From assembly GCA_016930365.1 (NCBI GenBank), contig JAFGGY010000032.1, positions 1-46,437 on the forward strand: DNA of 46,437 nucleotides. The letters are read 5' to 3'. Source of the stretch: Prolixibacteraceae bacterium. Lineage in GTDB: Bacteria > Bacteroidota > Bacteroidia > Bacteroidales > Prolixibacteraceae. The position numbers and the translations under genes are program-made. The notes under the pieces were generated by a model. It was given only the letters and a program-made list of their open reading frames with translations, had not been told where the DNA came from and made no database searches. This document shows positions 33,862 to 43,158 of the stretch, piece after piece. Positions within the stretch are counted from its first letter, which is position 1. Each line of letters begins with the position of its first letter.

Positions 33862-36800
33862 CTATTTTGCCCCCGATTGCAGCCACAAATATGCGTCTTC
33901 GAGGTTTGGTGTTACGTTAACAGCATTGCTAAGAGGCTTGTCTTTAGCTACAATACGTAAACGTACTTCGTTACCCTCCTGACGATGGTGTGCCACGTTA
34001 AACTTTTGAGTGTATTTCTCAAATTCGGTTCCGGGTATTAAAACTTCCCATACGTGTCCTTCGGCTTCGTCGGTCATGTGGCGTGGCGAGCCTACATATT
34101 GAACTGCTCCTTTACGTAACACAGCCAATTGGCTACACGAGCTGGCAATATCTTCAATAATGTGTGTCGAAAATATTACAATACGCTCGCGGCTGAGTTC
34201 AACCAGAAGGTTACGGAAACGGATGCGTTCGCGTGGGTCAAGACCTGCTGTAGGTTCGTCAACTACCAGCACACGTGGCAAGTGTAACAATACCTGTGCA
34301 ATACCAACGCGTTGTTTCATACCACCCGAGAACGAACCAATTTTCTTGTCGCGGTTTTCCCACATGTGAACACTCTCGAGTACTTGTTGAACCCTTTTGT
34401 TTCGTGCTGTAGGATTGCTGATATTTTTCAGTGTGGCCTGGTATTGCAGGTAATCCCATGCCGACATGTTTTCGTACATACCAAAATCCTGAGGCAGGTA
34501 GCCAATAAGCCCTTGTAGTTCCTCTCGTTTTTCATCGGTATCAATATTATTGAACCAAACCTTTCCATAACTTTGGTTGTTGATGCCACAAATGGCTCGC
34601 ATGAGGGTTGATTTACCGGCTCCATTGGGACCTAAAAGGCCATACATGCCTTGTCCAATCTCGAGTGAAACACCTTGTAGTGCTTTAAATGGGGTATTTC
34701 TTTTACCAATTACGGGTATTGAAAGCACCATTTGATATAACATTCGCAATAAGTTACTGCCCCGGCCTTTAAGGCGGTTAATGTTGATTTTTTCTTGATG
34801 TATTTTTTGAGAAACGGAGTCAACCATTAATGCGAAATAAAACAATACCAATACGATTGCGGGTAATCCAAAATGATTGGTTTGTAAGTATAGGTATGCC
34901 GTAATAATTACCGGGAATCCCCAATGCCAGATGTTGAATAACCAACGCGCAGGTTTTACTGCTATGTTTCGGGTAATACTGATTTTTTTCAGTATGAGCA
35001 ATACATTTCGTGTTAGAAAGTAAATACCCAGCATGGCAAGTAGAATCCACCCGTTTTGCTTAAGGTAGAACATGACCATATATACAAGGTAGCCCAATAC
35101 CGGAAGTTTCCAGGTTAGTTCACTCAGGTCTCGCCAGCTATGGTATACTTTTTCTTCGTTAAAGTCTTCACGTAACTTTTGTCCTCCCGTTAATTCGCGC
35201 GAGAAGCGTCCCGGGCGATCGTATATTTTAACCAGGTTTTGAATGCGTATCGTAATTGGTTCATCCTGAGGAATGATAGTTTCGTTGGCTTTTCGTAAAC
35301 TGTTCATGATAAACCACACTGTGGCTGGTACAAGAGTGATAACCAGTATGGTACAAACTATTTGCCACAAGAAACTGTTCATTCCGAAATAAATAATAAC
35401 GCCACCAATTACAAATGCAGCATATTGCAACAGTTTAAGCCACAGAGGTAGGCTTCTGAACCAATCGAGTGCAGTATGTAGTCCGGAATAAAAAGCCGGA
35501 ATGAATACCAGTGTAAGTAAAGTACTAAAGGCTAAACCTCCAATTACGGTTAATGCAAACGGAGCACCAATAATACCTACGTATTCCGAGTTGCCCATAG
35601 CAAGAGGCAACATGGCTACAATGGTTGTAATAGCTGTAATCATTATCGGTCGAAGTCGGGCCAGGCCTGCCATAATTAGAGCACGCTCGCGACGATAGCC
35701 CCGCTTTTGTAGAATATTGTTATAATCGATAAGGATTATTCCGTTGTTTACTACAACCCCGAGCAAAATAATGAAACCCATAAGTGTGTTGGCCGATAGC
35801 AGCGAGTTGCCTGTAAGTATAAGCATTAGCAGCGAACCAATAGCGGCAAACGGAATTGAAAACATCATTACAAATGGTGTGGCAAACGATTCGAATACCG
35901 ATGCCAGAATCATAAATATGAGCAGAAAAGCCATAGCTATAAGCGGGTAGTATGCTGAAAAATCATCTTCTACGTGAACAACTTCTACCGCAACACCCGA
36001 AGGCAATGGAATACCGGCTACCAGTTGATCAACTTCGGCACGGGCACTTTCCAGTAAATCTTTGTCGTCGGTTATTTCAGATTCAAAACTGTATGTGAGT
36101 TCGATTTGCTTATCGCGGTTCAATCGATTTATACGTGAAATACCCGAACTATAATAAATGCGTGAAATATCCTGAAGTTGGTAATTGCTTCCGTCGTCGC
36201 TTTGTATTTCAAGTTTTTCGAGGTCGTACATACGCATCGGTGTCAGTTCAGTTAAGGTGTCGGTACGGATTATAATCTCGTATTCCTGATCGCCTTGTTT
36301 AAAATTAAATCCCGATTCAACTTCTTTTCTGAACGATGATAATTCGTTCATAACACTCCTCATTGCGATGTTGTTACGACCGGTCATTTCGTTATCGAAC
36401 TGTAAGTGCACTTCAGGCCTGTCAGATGCCATGTTGCTGCTCACACGTCCAATACCTTCTAATTCGCCAAGATAATATTCCATATCCTCAGCTACTCGCG
36501 TCATCATTTCGTAGTCCTGACCTTTAATAATTATCCGTTCTTGTTCCGAACCGATGCCTAACATTCGCTCCATACGAGCGGCCTGGTTCATTGCACCACC
36601 TCCGGCTCCGGATTGTTCGCTCGATGCCGATTGTTCAAAGTCAATCTCAGCATAGCGGTCGTAGTCGTCCATGATGCTGTAAATCGCATTTTTTACTGCG
36701 TTAAAATCACGATCGGCAATATCTTCATAATCATCTTTAAGCGTAACGGTTATTACAGCACTTTCTGCTTCAACCTGGCTCGAAATGTTATCCTGTTCGG

Positions 36801-38562
36801 CGAGATTTAGCAGCTCATCTTCCATGGAAACTACCAGTTTGTCGGTTTTTTCGAGTGTCGAACCCGAATCCATGGTAACGTAAATGCTAATTTGGTTGTT
36901 CTCTACCTCTTGCAACGATTGTGTATGGATGCTTAGGCTAATTAATACAGTAGCAAAAAACAGTACTAAACCACTAACAATAATTGCAACCGGGTTTCGA
37001 AGTGCTGTTTTTAAAAGCAATACATATACCTGAACCATACGGCTTCGAATCGATAATTTTTCGAAAGCAGCAATTTTTTTTCGTTTTTCGCTGTTTCGAA
37101 GTATCAGGTAAGTAAGCATAGGGATAAGCAGTAAGGCAACCAAAAACGAAATGAAAAGAGTACTTACAATAGATACTCCAATTTCGCGTCCAAATAATTG
37201 AACCGTAACATCACTGGTGAAAAAGAATGGTAAAAATACACAAATGGTGGTAAGTGTTGCTGCAAATACCGAACGCCATACCTCGGTTGTACCGTTAATT
37301 ACGGCATCGCGCATAGTTTGGCCTTTGCCGGCCAGTCGGTATATGTTTTCGAGCACCACCACGCTGTTGTCAATCAACATTCCTATGGCCAGAGCCATAC
37401 CTACTAACGTAAGGCTGTTTATCGATATTCCGAAACCGTAAAAGAAGTTGAAAGCAGCATATACCGATATAGGAATCGACAATGCCACAACGGTTACGAG
37501 CCTGATGTTGCGTAAAAAGTACCATAAAATAACCACGGCCAGTAAGCCACCAACTAAGGCTAATTGAATAATCTGGTCAATGTTTTTTTCCATTGTTTCG
37601 GCCGAGTCGCTTTGTATCAGTAATTGCACACCATAATCTTTCATTTGTTCGTTGAGTGTGGCAATAACTTCGCGTGTTTTGTGCGACAAGTCAATTAGGT
37701 TCACCGAATTGTTGTTTACAAGCGTTATTGATATTACATCTTTGCCATTCAAGCGGCTGTACGATTCTTCTTCCTTGGTTCCAAACGTAATCGATGAGAT
37801 ATCCTTTAACCGAATTCCCGAAGTCTCATCAACTACCACGTTGCCAATGTCTGAAACTGACTCAAATTCAGCCGATACGTTTACAAAGTAACGCGACGAT
37901 GCTTCATATACATCGCCCACGTATGTGCGTTCGGTTTGACCTCCCTGTAGTAGTTGCTGGATACGTGATGGCGTTAAATTGTAAGCTTCGGCTATACCAG
38001 GTATTACTTCAATTTCAATCGATTTTTCGCGCCCACCATATACTGTTACCGATGCAATACCATCGATGTTTAGCAGTGGGTCGCTTATTTTTTCGTCTGT
38101 AATGTTCCGCAGCCGGTCAACACCTCCTTCACCCAGTACCTGCAAGGTCATAAACTGGTTCTCTGTTGAGCGAACATCAACATTATCAACTTCAACAGAA
38201 AATGTTTCGGGTATTTGAGCCGCTGCTTCTTTTACCTTTTCCTGAAGTTTAAGTTCAGCATATTTCAGGTTTACCCCCTGGTTGTAGGTTATTTCTATTG
38301 TTCCGTTGCGCCTTGAGGCCATCGATGTTATCTCTTCTACACCGTCCATTTGACCAATTGCGCCTTCGAGCGGAATAATAGCCTCTCGTTCCATGTATCC
38401 CGGGTTCACCTCGCTCGATGAATTTACCATTACCACCATCGAAGGTGTTTCTGGCACCGGGTACAGTTCCATAGGCAAGCGGTTGTACGAAATGACCCCA
38501 AGCAATACCATGGCAATAAATACCATGCTAATCAGTGTTTTACGTCGGATAATAAAATCCAT
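33862..38562 (-). CDS. RND efflux permease fused to an ABC-type ATPase
   Basis: One uninterrupted 1566-codon frame. Residues 1 to about 1030 are a complete HAE-1-type RND permease: TM1 MDFIIRRKTLISMVFIAMVLL, two large periplasmic loops, TM4 with GMALAIGMLIDNSVVVLENI (Asp398, Asn399), and a TM10-12 region with VVVNNGIILIDYNN. Two more helices follow (about 1035-1085), then IRIQNLVKIY (1105-1114), which looks like the first strand of an ABC ATPase. After about 170 residues with four more helices the ATPase resumes at FKALQGVSLEI (1292). It has Walker A GPNGAGKST (from 1311), signature FSGGMKQ (1411-1417), Walker B LVVDEP (D1435, E1436) and a switch histidine in FSTHIIED. All catalytic motifs look intact. 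The RND half should pair with the neighbouring RND protein, and the ATPase with the ABC-2 permease. The fusion is evident; its mechanism is inference. Confidence 0.9.
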   Translation of the reverse strand: MDFIIRRKTLISMVFIAMVLLGVISYNRLPMELYPVPETPSMVVMVNSSSEVNPGYMEREAIIPLEGAIGQMDGVEEITSMASRRNGTIEITYNQGVNLKYAELKLQEKVKEAAAQIPETFSVEVDNVDVRSTENQFMTLQVLGEGGVDRLRNITDEKISDPLLNIDGIASVTVYGGREKSIEIEVIPGIAEAYNLTPSRIQQLLQGGQTERTYVGDVYEASSRYFVNVSAEFESVSDIGNVVVDETSGIRLKDISSITFGTKEEESYSRLNGKDVISITLVNNNSVNLIDLSHKTREVIATLNEQMKDYGVQLLIQSDSAETMEKNIDQIIQLALVGGLLAVVILWYFLRNIRLVTVVALSIPISVYAAFNFFYGFGISINSLTLVGMALAIGMLIDNSVVVLENIYRLAGKGQTMRDAVINGTTEVWRSVFAATLTTICVFLPFFFTSDVTVQLFGREIGVSIVSTLFISFLVALLLIPMLTYLILRNSEKRKKIAAFEKLSIRSRMVQVYVLLLKTALRNPVAIIVSGLVLFFATVLISLSIHTQSLQEVENNQISIYVTMDSGSTLEKTDKLVVSMEDELLNLAEQDNISSQVEAESAVITVTLKDDYEDIADRDFNAVKNAIYSIMDDYDRYAEIDFEQSASSEQSGAGGGAMNQAARMERMLGIGSEQERIIIKGQDYEMMTRVAEDMEYYLGELEGIGRVSSNMASDRPEVHLQFDNEMTGRNNIAMRSVMNELSSFRKEVESGFNFKQGDQEYEIIIRTDTLTELTPMRMYDLEKLEIQSDDGSNYQLQDISRIYYSSGISRINRLNRDKQIELTYSFESEITDDKDLLESARAEVDQLVAGIPLPSGVAVEVVHVEDDFSAYYPLIAMAFLLIFMILASVFESFATPFVMMFSIPFAAIGSLLMLILTGNSLLSANTLMGFIILLGVVVNNGIILIDYNNILQKRGYRRERALIMAGLARLRPIMITAITTIVAMLPLAMGNSEYVGIIGAPFALTVIGGLAFSTLLTLVFIPAFYSGLHTALDWFRSLPLWLKLLQYAAFVIGGVIIYFGMNSFLWQIVCTILVITLVPATVWFIMNSLRKANETIIPQDEPITIRIQNLVKIYDRPGRFSRELTGGQKLREDFNEEKVYHSWRDLSELTWKLPVLGYLVYMVMFYLKQNGWILLAMLGIYFLTRNVLLILKKISITRNIAVKPARWLFNIWHWGFPVIITAYLYLQTNHFGLPAIVLVLFYFALMVDSVSQKIHQEKININRLKGRGSNLLRMLYQMVLSIPVIGKRNTPFKALQGVSLEIGQGMYGLLGPNGAGKSTLMRAICGINNQSYGKVWFNNIDTDEKREELQGLIGYLPQDFGMYENMSAWDYLQYQATLKNISNPTARNKRVQQVLESVHMWENRDKKIGSFSGGMKQRVGIAQVLLHLPRVLVVDEPTAGLDPRERIRFRNLLVELSRERIVIFSTHIIEDIASSCSQLAVLRKGAVQYVGSPRHMTDEAEGHVWEVLIPGTEFEKYTQKFNVAHHRQEGNEVRLRIVAKDKPLSNAVNVTPNLEDAYLWLQSGAK

Positions 38563-38603
38563 ATCTTTATCTTGTTACAATTATCATTAATAAAAACTAT
38601 TTG

Positions 38604-38790
38604 GGCGGCCGGGCGGTATCCGGCTCCTATTCGTATGTTTCGTTGCCGGGTTTCGCTTGTCGTGGTGGTGGCTTCCGAAGGTCGCCCCACCACTCCGGCT
38701 TAACCTCGGCATCGTACCACACTCATATCCACCTCTTACCTGCCGCGCGTACGCCAACGCTTGTCGCATTGATGCTTCGGTCGTAATCCC
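38604..38790. other. GC-rich structured non-coding element inside the export locus
   Basis: This stretch is far richer in GC than its AT-rich flanks and has no credible gene. It folds strongly. An outer stem joins TGCCGGGTT (38644-38652) and AACCTCGGCA (38702-38711) with one bulge. Inside it, GTGGTGG-GGC (38662-38672, T bulged) pairs with GCC-CCACCAC (38684-38693). On the minus strand the tip reads C-UUCG-G, a very stable tetraloop. CGCTTGTCG occurs twice (38654-38662 and 38758-38766), and GCCGG...CCGGC forms another small stem near 38610. It could be an interspersed repeat (REP-like), a structured RNA or the remnant of a mobile element. The rest of the 38563-38995 gap holds only the hairpin listed next. 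Confidence 0.6.
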
Positions 38791-38920
38791 TCAGATTAAA
38801 TTCCAATTATTCTCAGTGAGATTATCGTACCTTTTATACAATTTTATGTACCCGGCCATGCTAATTGAAATTACTTTAAATTGCATCAATTGGTCGGTTC
38901 ATTTTATCAAACTTTTTTTA

Positions 38921-38951
38921 TCCGGGAAGTTTGTTTAAAAAACTCCCCGGA
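38921..38951 (-). promoter_or_regulatory. Intercistronic hairpin behind the first RND gene
   Basis: In minus-strand RNA, UCCGGGGAGUUU and AAACUUCCCGGA pair over 12 positions with one G-U wobble and a 7-base loop. It begins 44 bases after the RND stop codon and is followed by an A-run, not U, so it is not a normal rho-independent terminator on this strand. It may protect the upstream mRNA from 3' decay. Confidence 0.55.
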
Positions 38952-38995
38952 ACTAGTAATATTTATCCCCTGTAAAGTGGGAGAGAGGCTTTCAT

Positions 38996-41900
38996 TTAGT
39001 CTTCATCCTCAGTTCTCAGCATTTTACCCTTACCCGACAATACGTCGTACACACAAGGTATAACAACCAAACTGAGTAATGTTGAGGTTACCAATCCACC
39101 AACCACTGCCCAAGCCATAGGAGAGCGCAAATCGGCACTTTCGCCAAAGCCAAAAGTTAATGGTACCATAGCTAAAATAGTAGTTAAGCTGGTCATTACA
39201 ATTGGACGTATTCGCTGAAGCCCTCCTTCAATTATTGCATCGCGCTTGGCCATGCCACTTCGTCTCAGTTGATTTATTTTGTCAACCAGGATAATCGAGT
39301 TGTTTACAGCGATACCGGCCAGCATAATCATACCAATATATGCCATAACGTTTAATGGGCGTCCAAGTATGTAAAAAGTTACCAGTGCTCCAACCATAGC
39401 AAGTGGTATTGTAAGCAGAATGGTGAATGGGTGTACCAGCGATTCGAACTGTGAGGCCATAACCATGTAAACCAGTATCACCGACAGAATCAGGGCAAAT
39501 GTAAGCCCCTTCATCGACTCTTTACGTTGTAGTTCCTGCCCGGCCATTTCAATACGATAGCCTACTGGCAACGGCACTATATCTAGTTTTTCGCCCAGCG
39601 CTTTCACTACGTGGTCGAATGTAACATTATCGTCAACATAAGCACTTACCTTACCTACACGATTTTGATTGCTACGGTGTATTTCGCGTGGCAGTTGTTC
39701 TTCGGTAATAATTGCTACGTCCGACAAACGATAGCTAACGTCGCCGCTGGTAATCTCAAAGTTTTCGAGATCGTTAATGTTTACTTTTGGCTGCCTGATG
39801 GTGATGTCGCGCATTTCGCCCTCGGTTTCGTATTGTCCGGCTTCAACGCCTTCGAGCCGGCTTTGCAACTGGCTAACCACGGTTTCAATTGTTAAACCAA
39901 AATATCCGGCCTGTACCCGATCGATGATGATATCAATTTCGGGTGCCCCGTTTTCAACCGAGCTTTCGACATTGTAAAGCCCGGCTTGCTGCATGGTTAT
40001 TTCTTTTATTTTTTCGGTTAAATCGTTTATTTCTTCGAGCTCGTCTCCAATAATTTCAATAACCAATGGAGGTTCATCGTTACCCATCGACGATTGCAGA
40101 CTTCCTTCTTCCTGAACAAAACTAAATTGAATGTCAGGATTATTATCCATTATATCGCTAAAGTTTTGTTCAATCTGGCTGAAGCGTTCTGCCCCCTGGC
40201 TCGTTAGCGCAAGGTACATAAGTGCCATGTTTTCGCTTTTAAGGGCCGAACCACTGGCGCTTGAACTTACTTCACCAACCTGGGTGTAAATCGATTCAAT
40301 ATCGTCGGGCATGGTGTTTAGTACCATGTTGCGTACGTTTTCCAAAGCCTTGTTGGTACGTTGCAATAAAGTACCTTCGGGCATTTTTAATTCGATGGTG
40401 ATATTGTTCGACGACGATTGAGGCATGAATTCACTTCCGATAATCGGTACAAGCATCACTGTTCCTCCAATCATTAACGCCGAGATGAATATAACCAACC
40501 ATTTGTAGTTTAATGCTTTTGCCAAAAATCCTGAATACCAATTCATTTTTATGGTTTTCACTGGTTTCGAGATTTTCTTACCCATAATAGAGGTTATCAG
40601 CACAGGTATTACCAGCATGGCTACTACCAACGACGATAACAGCGAGAAAGCAACTGTCCACGACATGTCTTTAAACAGTTCGCCTGATGCACCTTGCATG
40701 TAAACAATGGGCAAGAATACCACAATGGTTGTGAGGGTTGATGCTGTAATTGCACCACCTACCTCGGCTGCACCATCAATGGCAGCTTTAAAAACATTCT
40801 TACCCCGTTCGAGATGTCTTGAAATGTTTTCCATTACGATAATGGCATTGTCAACCAACATACCGGCTCCAAGTGCTAAACCACCAAGGGTCATAACGTT
40901 GAGTGTTAGTCCTTTGAAGTACATTAACACAAAAGTGGCAATAATCGAAATGGGAATGGCAATACTAATAACCAGAGTAGTATTTAGTTTGCGAAGGAAT
41001 AAAAACAATACAGCAACGGCCAGTAAAATACCAAAAAGTGCCGATTGTTTTACTTCGTTGATGGCATCGTTGATAAAGGTTCCCTGGTTTTTCACTACGG
41101 TAAAATTGTACCCGGGTAATGCCTTCGATATGGTTATAAGAGCTTCATTCAGGTTTTCAACCACTTTTACGGTATTGTAGCGTGGTTCTTTATAAATTGA
41201 AAGGCCTATGCATTGTTTATTGTTTAAATAAACCATGGTTTCGGGCGTTTTATTCTGAACCTTAATTTCGGCTACGTCCGATAAATAAACAGGTACAGTT
41301 GAACTGCCTGAAGATGTGCTGGTTGATTGAGAACTGGTTTCAGAAGCGGTGGCTTCGCGTGTGCCGATAATAATACGTGCAAGATCGGCAGGGGTGCTAA
41401 TCATACTAACCCCTTTCACACTGTAGTTTAACCCATTTTCTTCGATGCTACCACCCGATACGTTGGTGTTGTAGCTTTCAATTTTCTGGCTTAAATCAGA
41501 GGCTGTAATACCATATGCTTCGAGTAGATAAGGATTGGTTTCGATAAGTACTTCGGCTACTTCTTCACCGGCAAGTTGTACATCGGCCACACCTTCGAGC
41601 CTGATAAGTTCATTACGGATGTAGTTTTCAGCTACTTTCCGAACTTCGTCGAGATTCAGCAGATTTTCATTTTCAAGAGCTACCACCATCACAGGCGAAG
41701 AATTAGGGTCGTATTGGCTTATGTCGATGGCATCGATATCGCTGCCTTGCGAGTAACTCGACATGGCTTTTTGCAGTTCGAGAAATGCCTCGTCCATATC
41801 TTTTCCCCATGCGTATTCAACCGTTATGGTAGCTTTGCCTACACTGGTAACCGATGTTACGTTTACAACATCACTTTGGCGAATGGCCTGCGATTCGATG

Positions 41901-42100
41901 TTGCGTACGTACATATTCTCGATTTCGTCAGGAGGGCGATTGCCGGCTTCCATTTCGATATACAGACGTGGGTTATTTAATTCCGGAAACAGGTCAACTC
42001 CCAGTTTTGTGAGCGATATGTAGCCCGTTAAAAGAATGGCCAGTACCATCATTAGTACTGTAACCGGGTAGTTAACCGAAAATTGTGTTATTTTCCTCAT
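38996..42100 (-). CDS. RND efflux permease (HAE-1-like), stand-alone
   Basis: The inner-membrane pump component of a tripartite exporter. The 1034-aa protein has the full 12-helix RND layout. TM1 is RKITQFSVNYPVTVLMMVLAILLTG; a large periplasmic pore/docking loop follows. TM4 has GGLALGAGMLVDNAIIVMENISRH (Asp417, Asn418), and a second loop leads to TM8-12, where AGIAVNNSIILVDKINQLRRSGM replaces the usual Lys-bearing TM10 segment. A Ser/Thr-rich insert (ATASETSSQSTSTSSGSS) sits in the first loop near residue 255. It follows the membrane-fusion protein by 5 bases. A second, ABC-fused RND gene lies downstream, so the pump may be a heteromer like MdtBC. Substrates are unknown. Confidence 0.94.
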   Translation of the reverse strand: MRKITQFSVNYPVTVLMMVLAILLTGYISLTKLGVDLFPELNNPRLYIEMEAGNRPPDEIENMYVRNIESQAIRQSDVVNVTSVTSVGKATITVEYAWGKDMDEAFLELQKAMSSYSQGSDIDAIDISQYDPNSSPVMVVALENENLLNLDEVRKVAENYIRNELIRLEGVADVQLAGEEVAEVLIETNPYLLEAYGITASDLSQKIESYNTNVSGGSIEENGLNYSVKGVSMISTPADLARIIIGTREATASETSSQSTSTSSGSSTVPVYLSDVAEIKVQNKTPETMVYLNNKQCIGLSIYKEPRYNTVKVVENLNEALITISKALPGYNFTVVKNQGTFINDAINEVKQSALFGILLAVAVLFLFLRKLNTTLVISIAIPISIIATFVLMYFKGLTLNVMTLGGLALGAGMLVDNAIIVMENISRHLERGKNVFKAAIDGAAEVGGAITASTLTTIVVFLPIVYMQGASGELFKDMSWTVAFSLLSSLVVAMLVIPVLITSIMGKKISKPVKTIKMNWYSGFLAKALNYKWLVIFISALMIGGTVMLVPIIGSEFMPQSSSNNITIELKMPEGTLLQRTNKALENVRNMVLNTMPDDIESIYTQVGEVSSSASGSALKSENMALMYLALTSQGAERFSQIEQNFSDIMDNNPDIQFSFVQEEGSLQSSMGNDEPPLVIEIIGDELEEINDLTEKIKEITMQQAGLYNVESSVENGAPEIDIIIDRVQAGYFGLTIETVVSQLQSRLEGVEAGQYETEGEMRDITIRQPKVNINDLENFEITSGDVSYRLSDVAIITEEQLPREIHRSNQNRVGKVSAYVDDNVTFDHVVKALGEKLDIVPLPVGYRIEMAGQELQRKESMKGLTFALILSVILVYMVMASQFESLVHPFTILLTIPLAMVGALVTFYILGRPLNVMAYIGMIMLAGIAVNNSIILVDKINQLRRSGMAKRDAIIEGGLQRIRPIVMTSLTTILAMVPLTFGFGESADLRSPMAWAVVGGLVTSTLLSLVVIPCVYDVLSGKGKMLRTEDED

Positions 42101-42105
42101 AACAA

Positions 42106-43158
42106 TTATCGTTGAACTTTAACTTTTGTGCGATTCGAAAGCATCTCATAACCTTCGATAACTAATTTTTCTCCTACTTCTAAGCCGCTTACTATTTCCA
42201 CTTCGTTGTCGGTTTCGATACCTGTGCTTATTGGTTTTTCAACAGCTGTGTTGCGATCAATTACATACACTACCTGTCCGCGGCGTTTACGTTGAATCAG
42301 TTCGCGATCGATAACAATAACACTATCGCGACGTTCAACAATAATATCGGCTTTTACAAACATACCGGGGCGCATCTTTAACTCGGGGTTATCGATTTCT
42401 AAAACGCCTTTAAAAGTACGGGTAGCTTCGTCGATAGCCGGCGAAAGCTCGGTAATTGTGGCAAGTAGTGTGTCGTTTTTCAGGTTGTAGTTTGTTACAA
42501 AAGCATCCTGTCCGGCTTCAATGGTTGAAATAAATTTTTCGGGAAAGCTGGCTTCCATAATCAACGAACTGTAGTCCATAATTTTTGCAACAACAGTACC
42601 CGATGAAACTTTTACGCCCGGAGTAAAATAAGGAAGGTCAACAATTACGCCGTTAAATGGAGCTTTTACTTCTAATTTTCCGATTTGAATCTGAGAATTC
42701 TCAAAGTCGAGTTTAGCGTTTATGTAGCTGAGTTCCGATGTTTGCAAATCGCGTTGAGTAACGCCGCCTTTATCGTAAAGCGATTGTTGTTTTTCGTATT
42801 CCTGGCGAGCATTTTCAAGATCAAGTTTCGATGATTCTATGCGTACACTCAATTCGTATTCTTTATTTTCGAGTTTTACAATTGTTTCGCCTTTTTGAAT
42901 TTGGTCGCCCATTTTATAGGGTTTTCCTGTTCTCGGATTTATTGAAAGCTTGTATTTCCCTTCTGATTCGGTTGATAGTTCAATACTTCCTTCGGGAATA
43001 ACGGTTCCATTTACGGTTAGTGTGTTGTAAATTGACTTTTTCGCTACGTCGATAACACGAACCGGAACACTAACATCGGCACTTTGTGTGCCTTGTTGGT
43101 TTTGGCAACTGCTTAGAATTGCCAGTGATACAATTAATATAACGGTGAGCTTTTTCAT
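42106..43158 (-). CDS. RND-type periplasmic adaptor (membrane-fusion lipoprotein)
   Basis: Connects the RND pumps to the TolC channel. From ATG 43158 the protein is 350 aa with a lipoprotein signal (MKKLTVILIVSLAILSSC, Cys followed by QNQQ). The first beta-barrel/lipoyl half is VPVRVIDVAKKSIYNTLTVNGTVIPEGSIELS. A helical hairpin follows (YELSVRIESSKLDLENARQEYEKQQSLYDKGGVTQRDLQTSELSYINAKLDFENSQIQIGKLEVKAPFNGVIV), then barrel and proximal domains ending VEIVSGLEVGEKLVIEGYEMLSNRTKVKV. Two further in-frame ATGs lie upstream at 24-base steps inside a tandem duplication, so the true start is uncertain. It is 5 bases from the RND gene and clearly co-transcribed. Confidence 0.93.
   Translation of the reverse strand: MKKLTVILIVSLAILSSCQNQQGTQSADVSVPVRVIDVAKKSIYNTLTVNGTVIPEGSIELSTESEGKYKLSINPRTGKPYKMGDQIQKGETIVKLENKEYELSVRIESSKLDLENARQEYEKQQSLYDKGGVTQRDLQTSELSYINAKLDFENSQIQIGKLEVKAPFNGVIVDLPYFTPGVKVSSGTVVAKIMDYSSLIMEASFPEKFISTIEAGQDAFVTNYNLKNDTLLATITELSPAIDEATRTFKGVLEIDNPELKMRPGMFVKADIIVERRDSVIVIDRELIQRKRRGQVVYVIDRNTAVEKPISTGIETDNEVEIVSGLEVGEKLVIEGYEMLSNRTKVKVQR

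Noticed and set aside
34690-35500. RND-ABC fusion as a sequencing frameshift joining two genes
   Set aside because: The frame is open throughout with sensible membrane segments in the linker, and no start-like region or stop is seen between the halves. Read data could still overturn this, so it stays as a stated refutation test.
38587-38769. Minus-strand 60-aa ORF (and a 61-aa plus-strand ORF) across the GC-rich element
   Set aside because: Their composition reflects the structured GC-rich DNA. They have no recognisable family, no signal and no plausible initiation region, so they are not called as genes.
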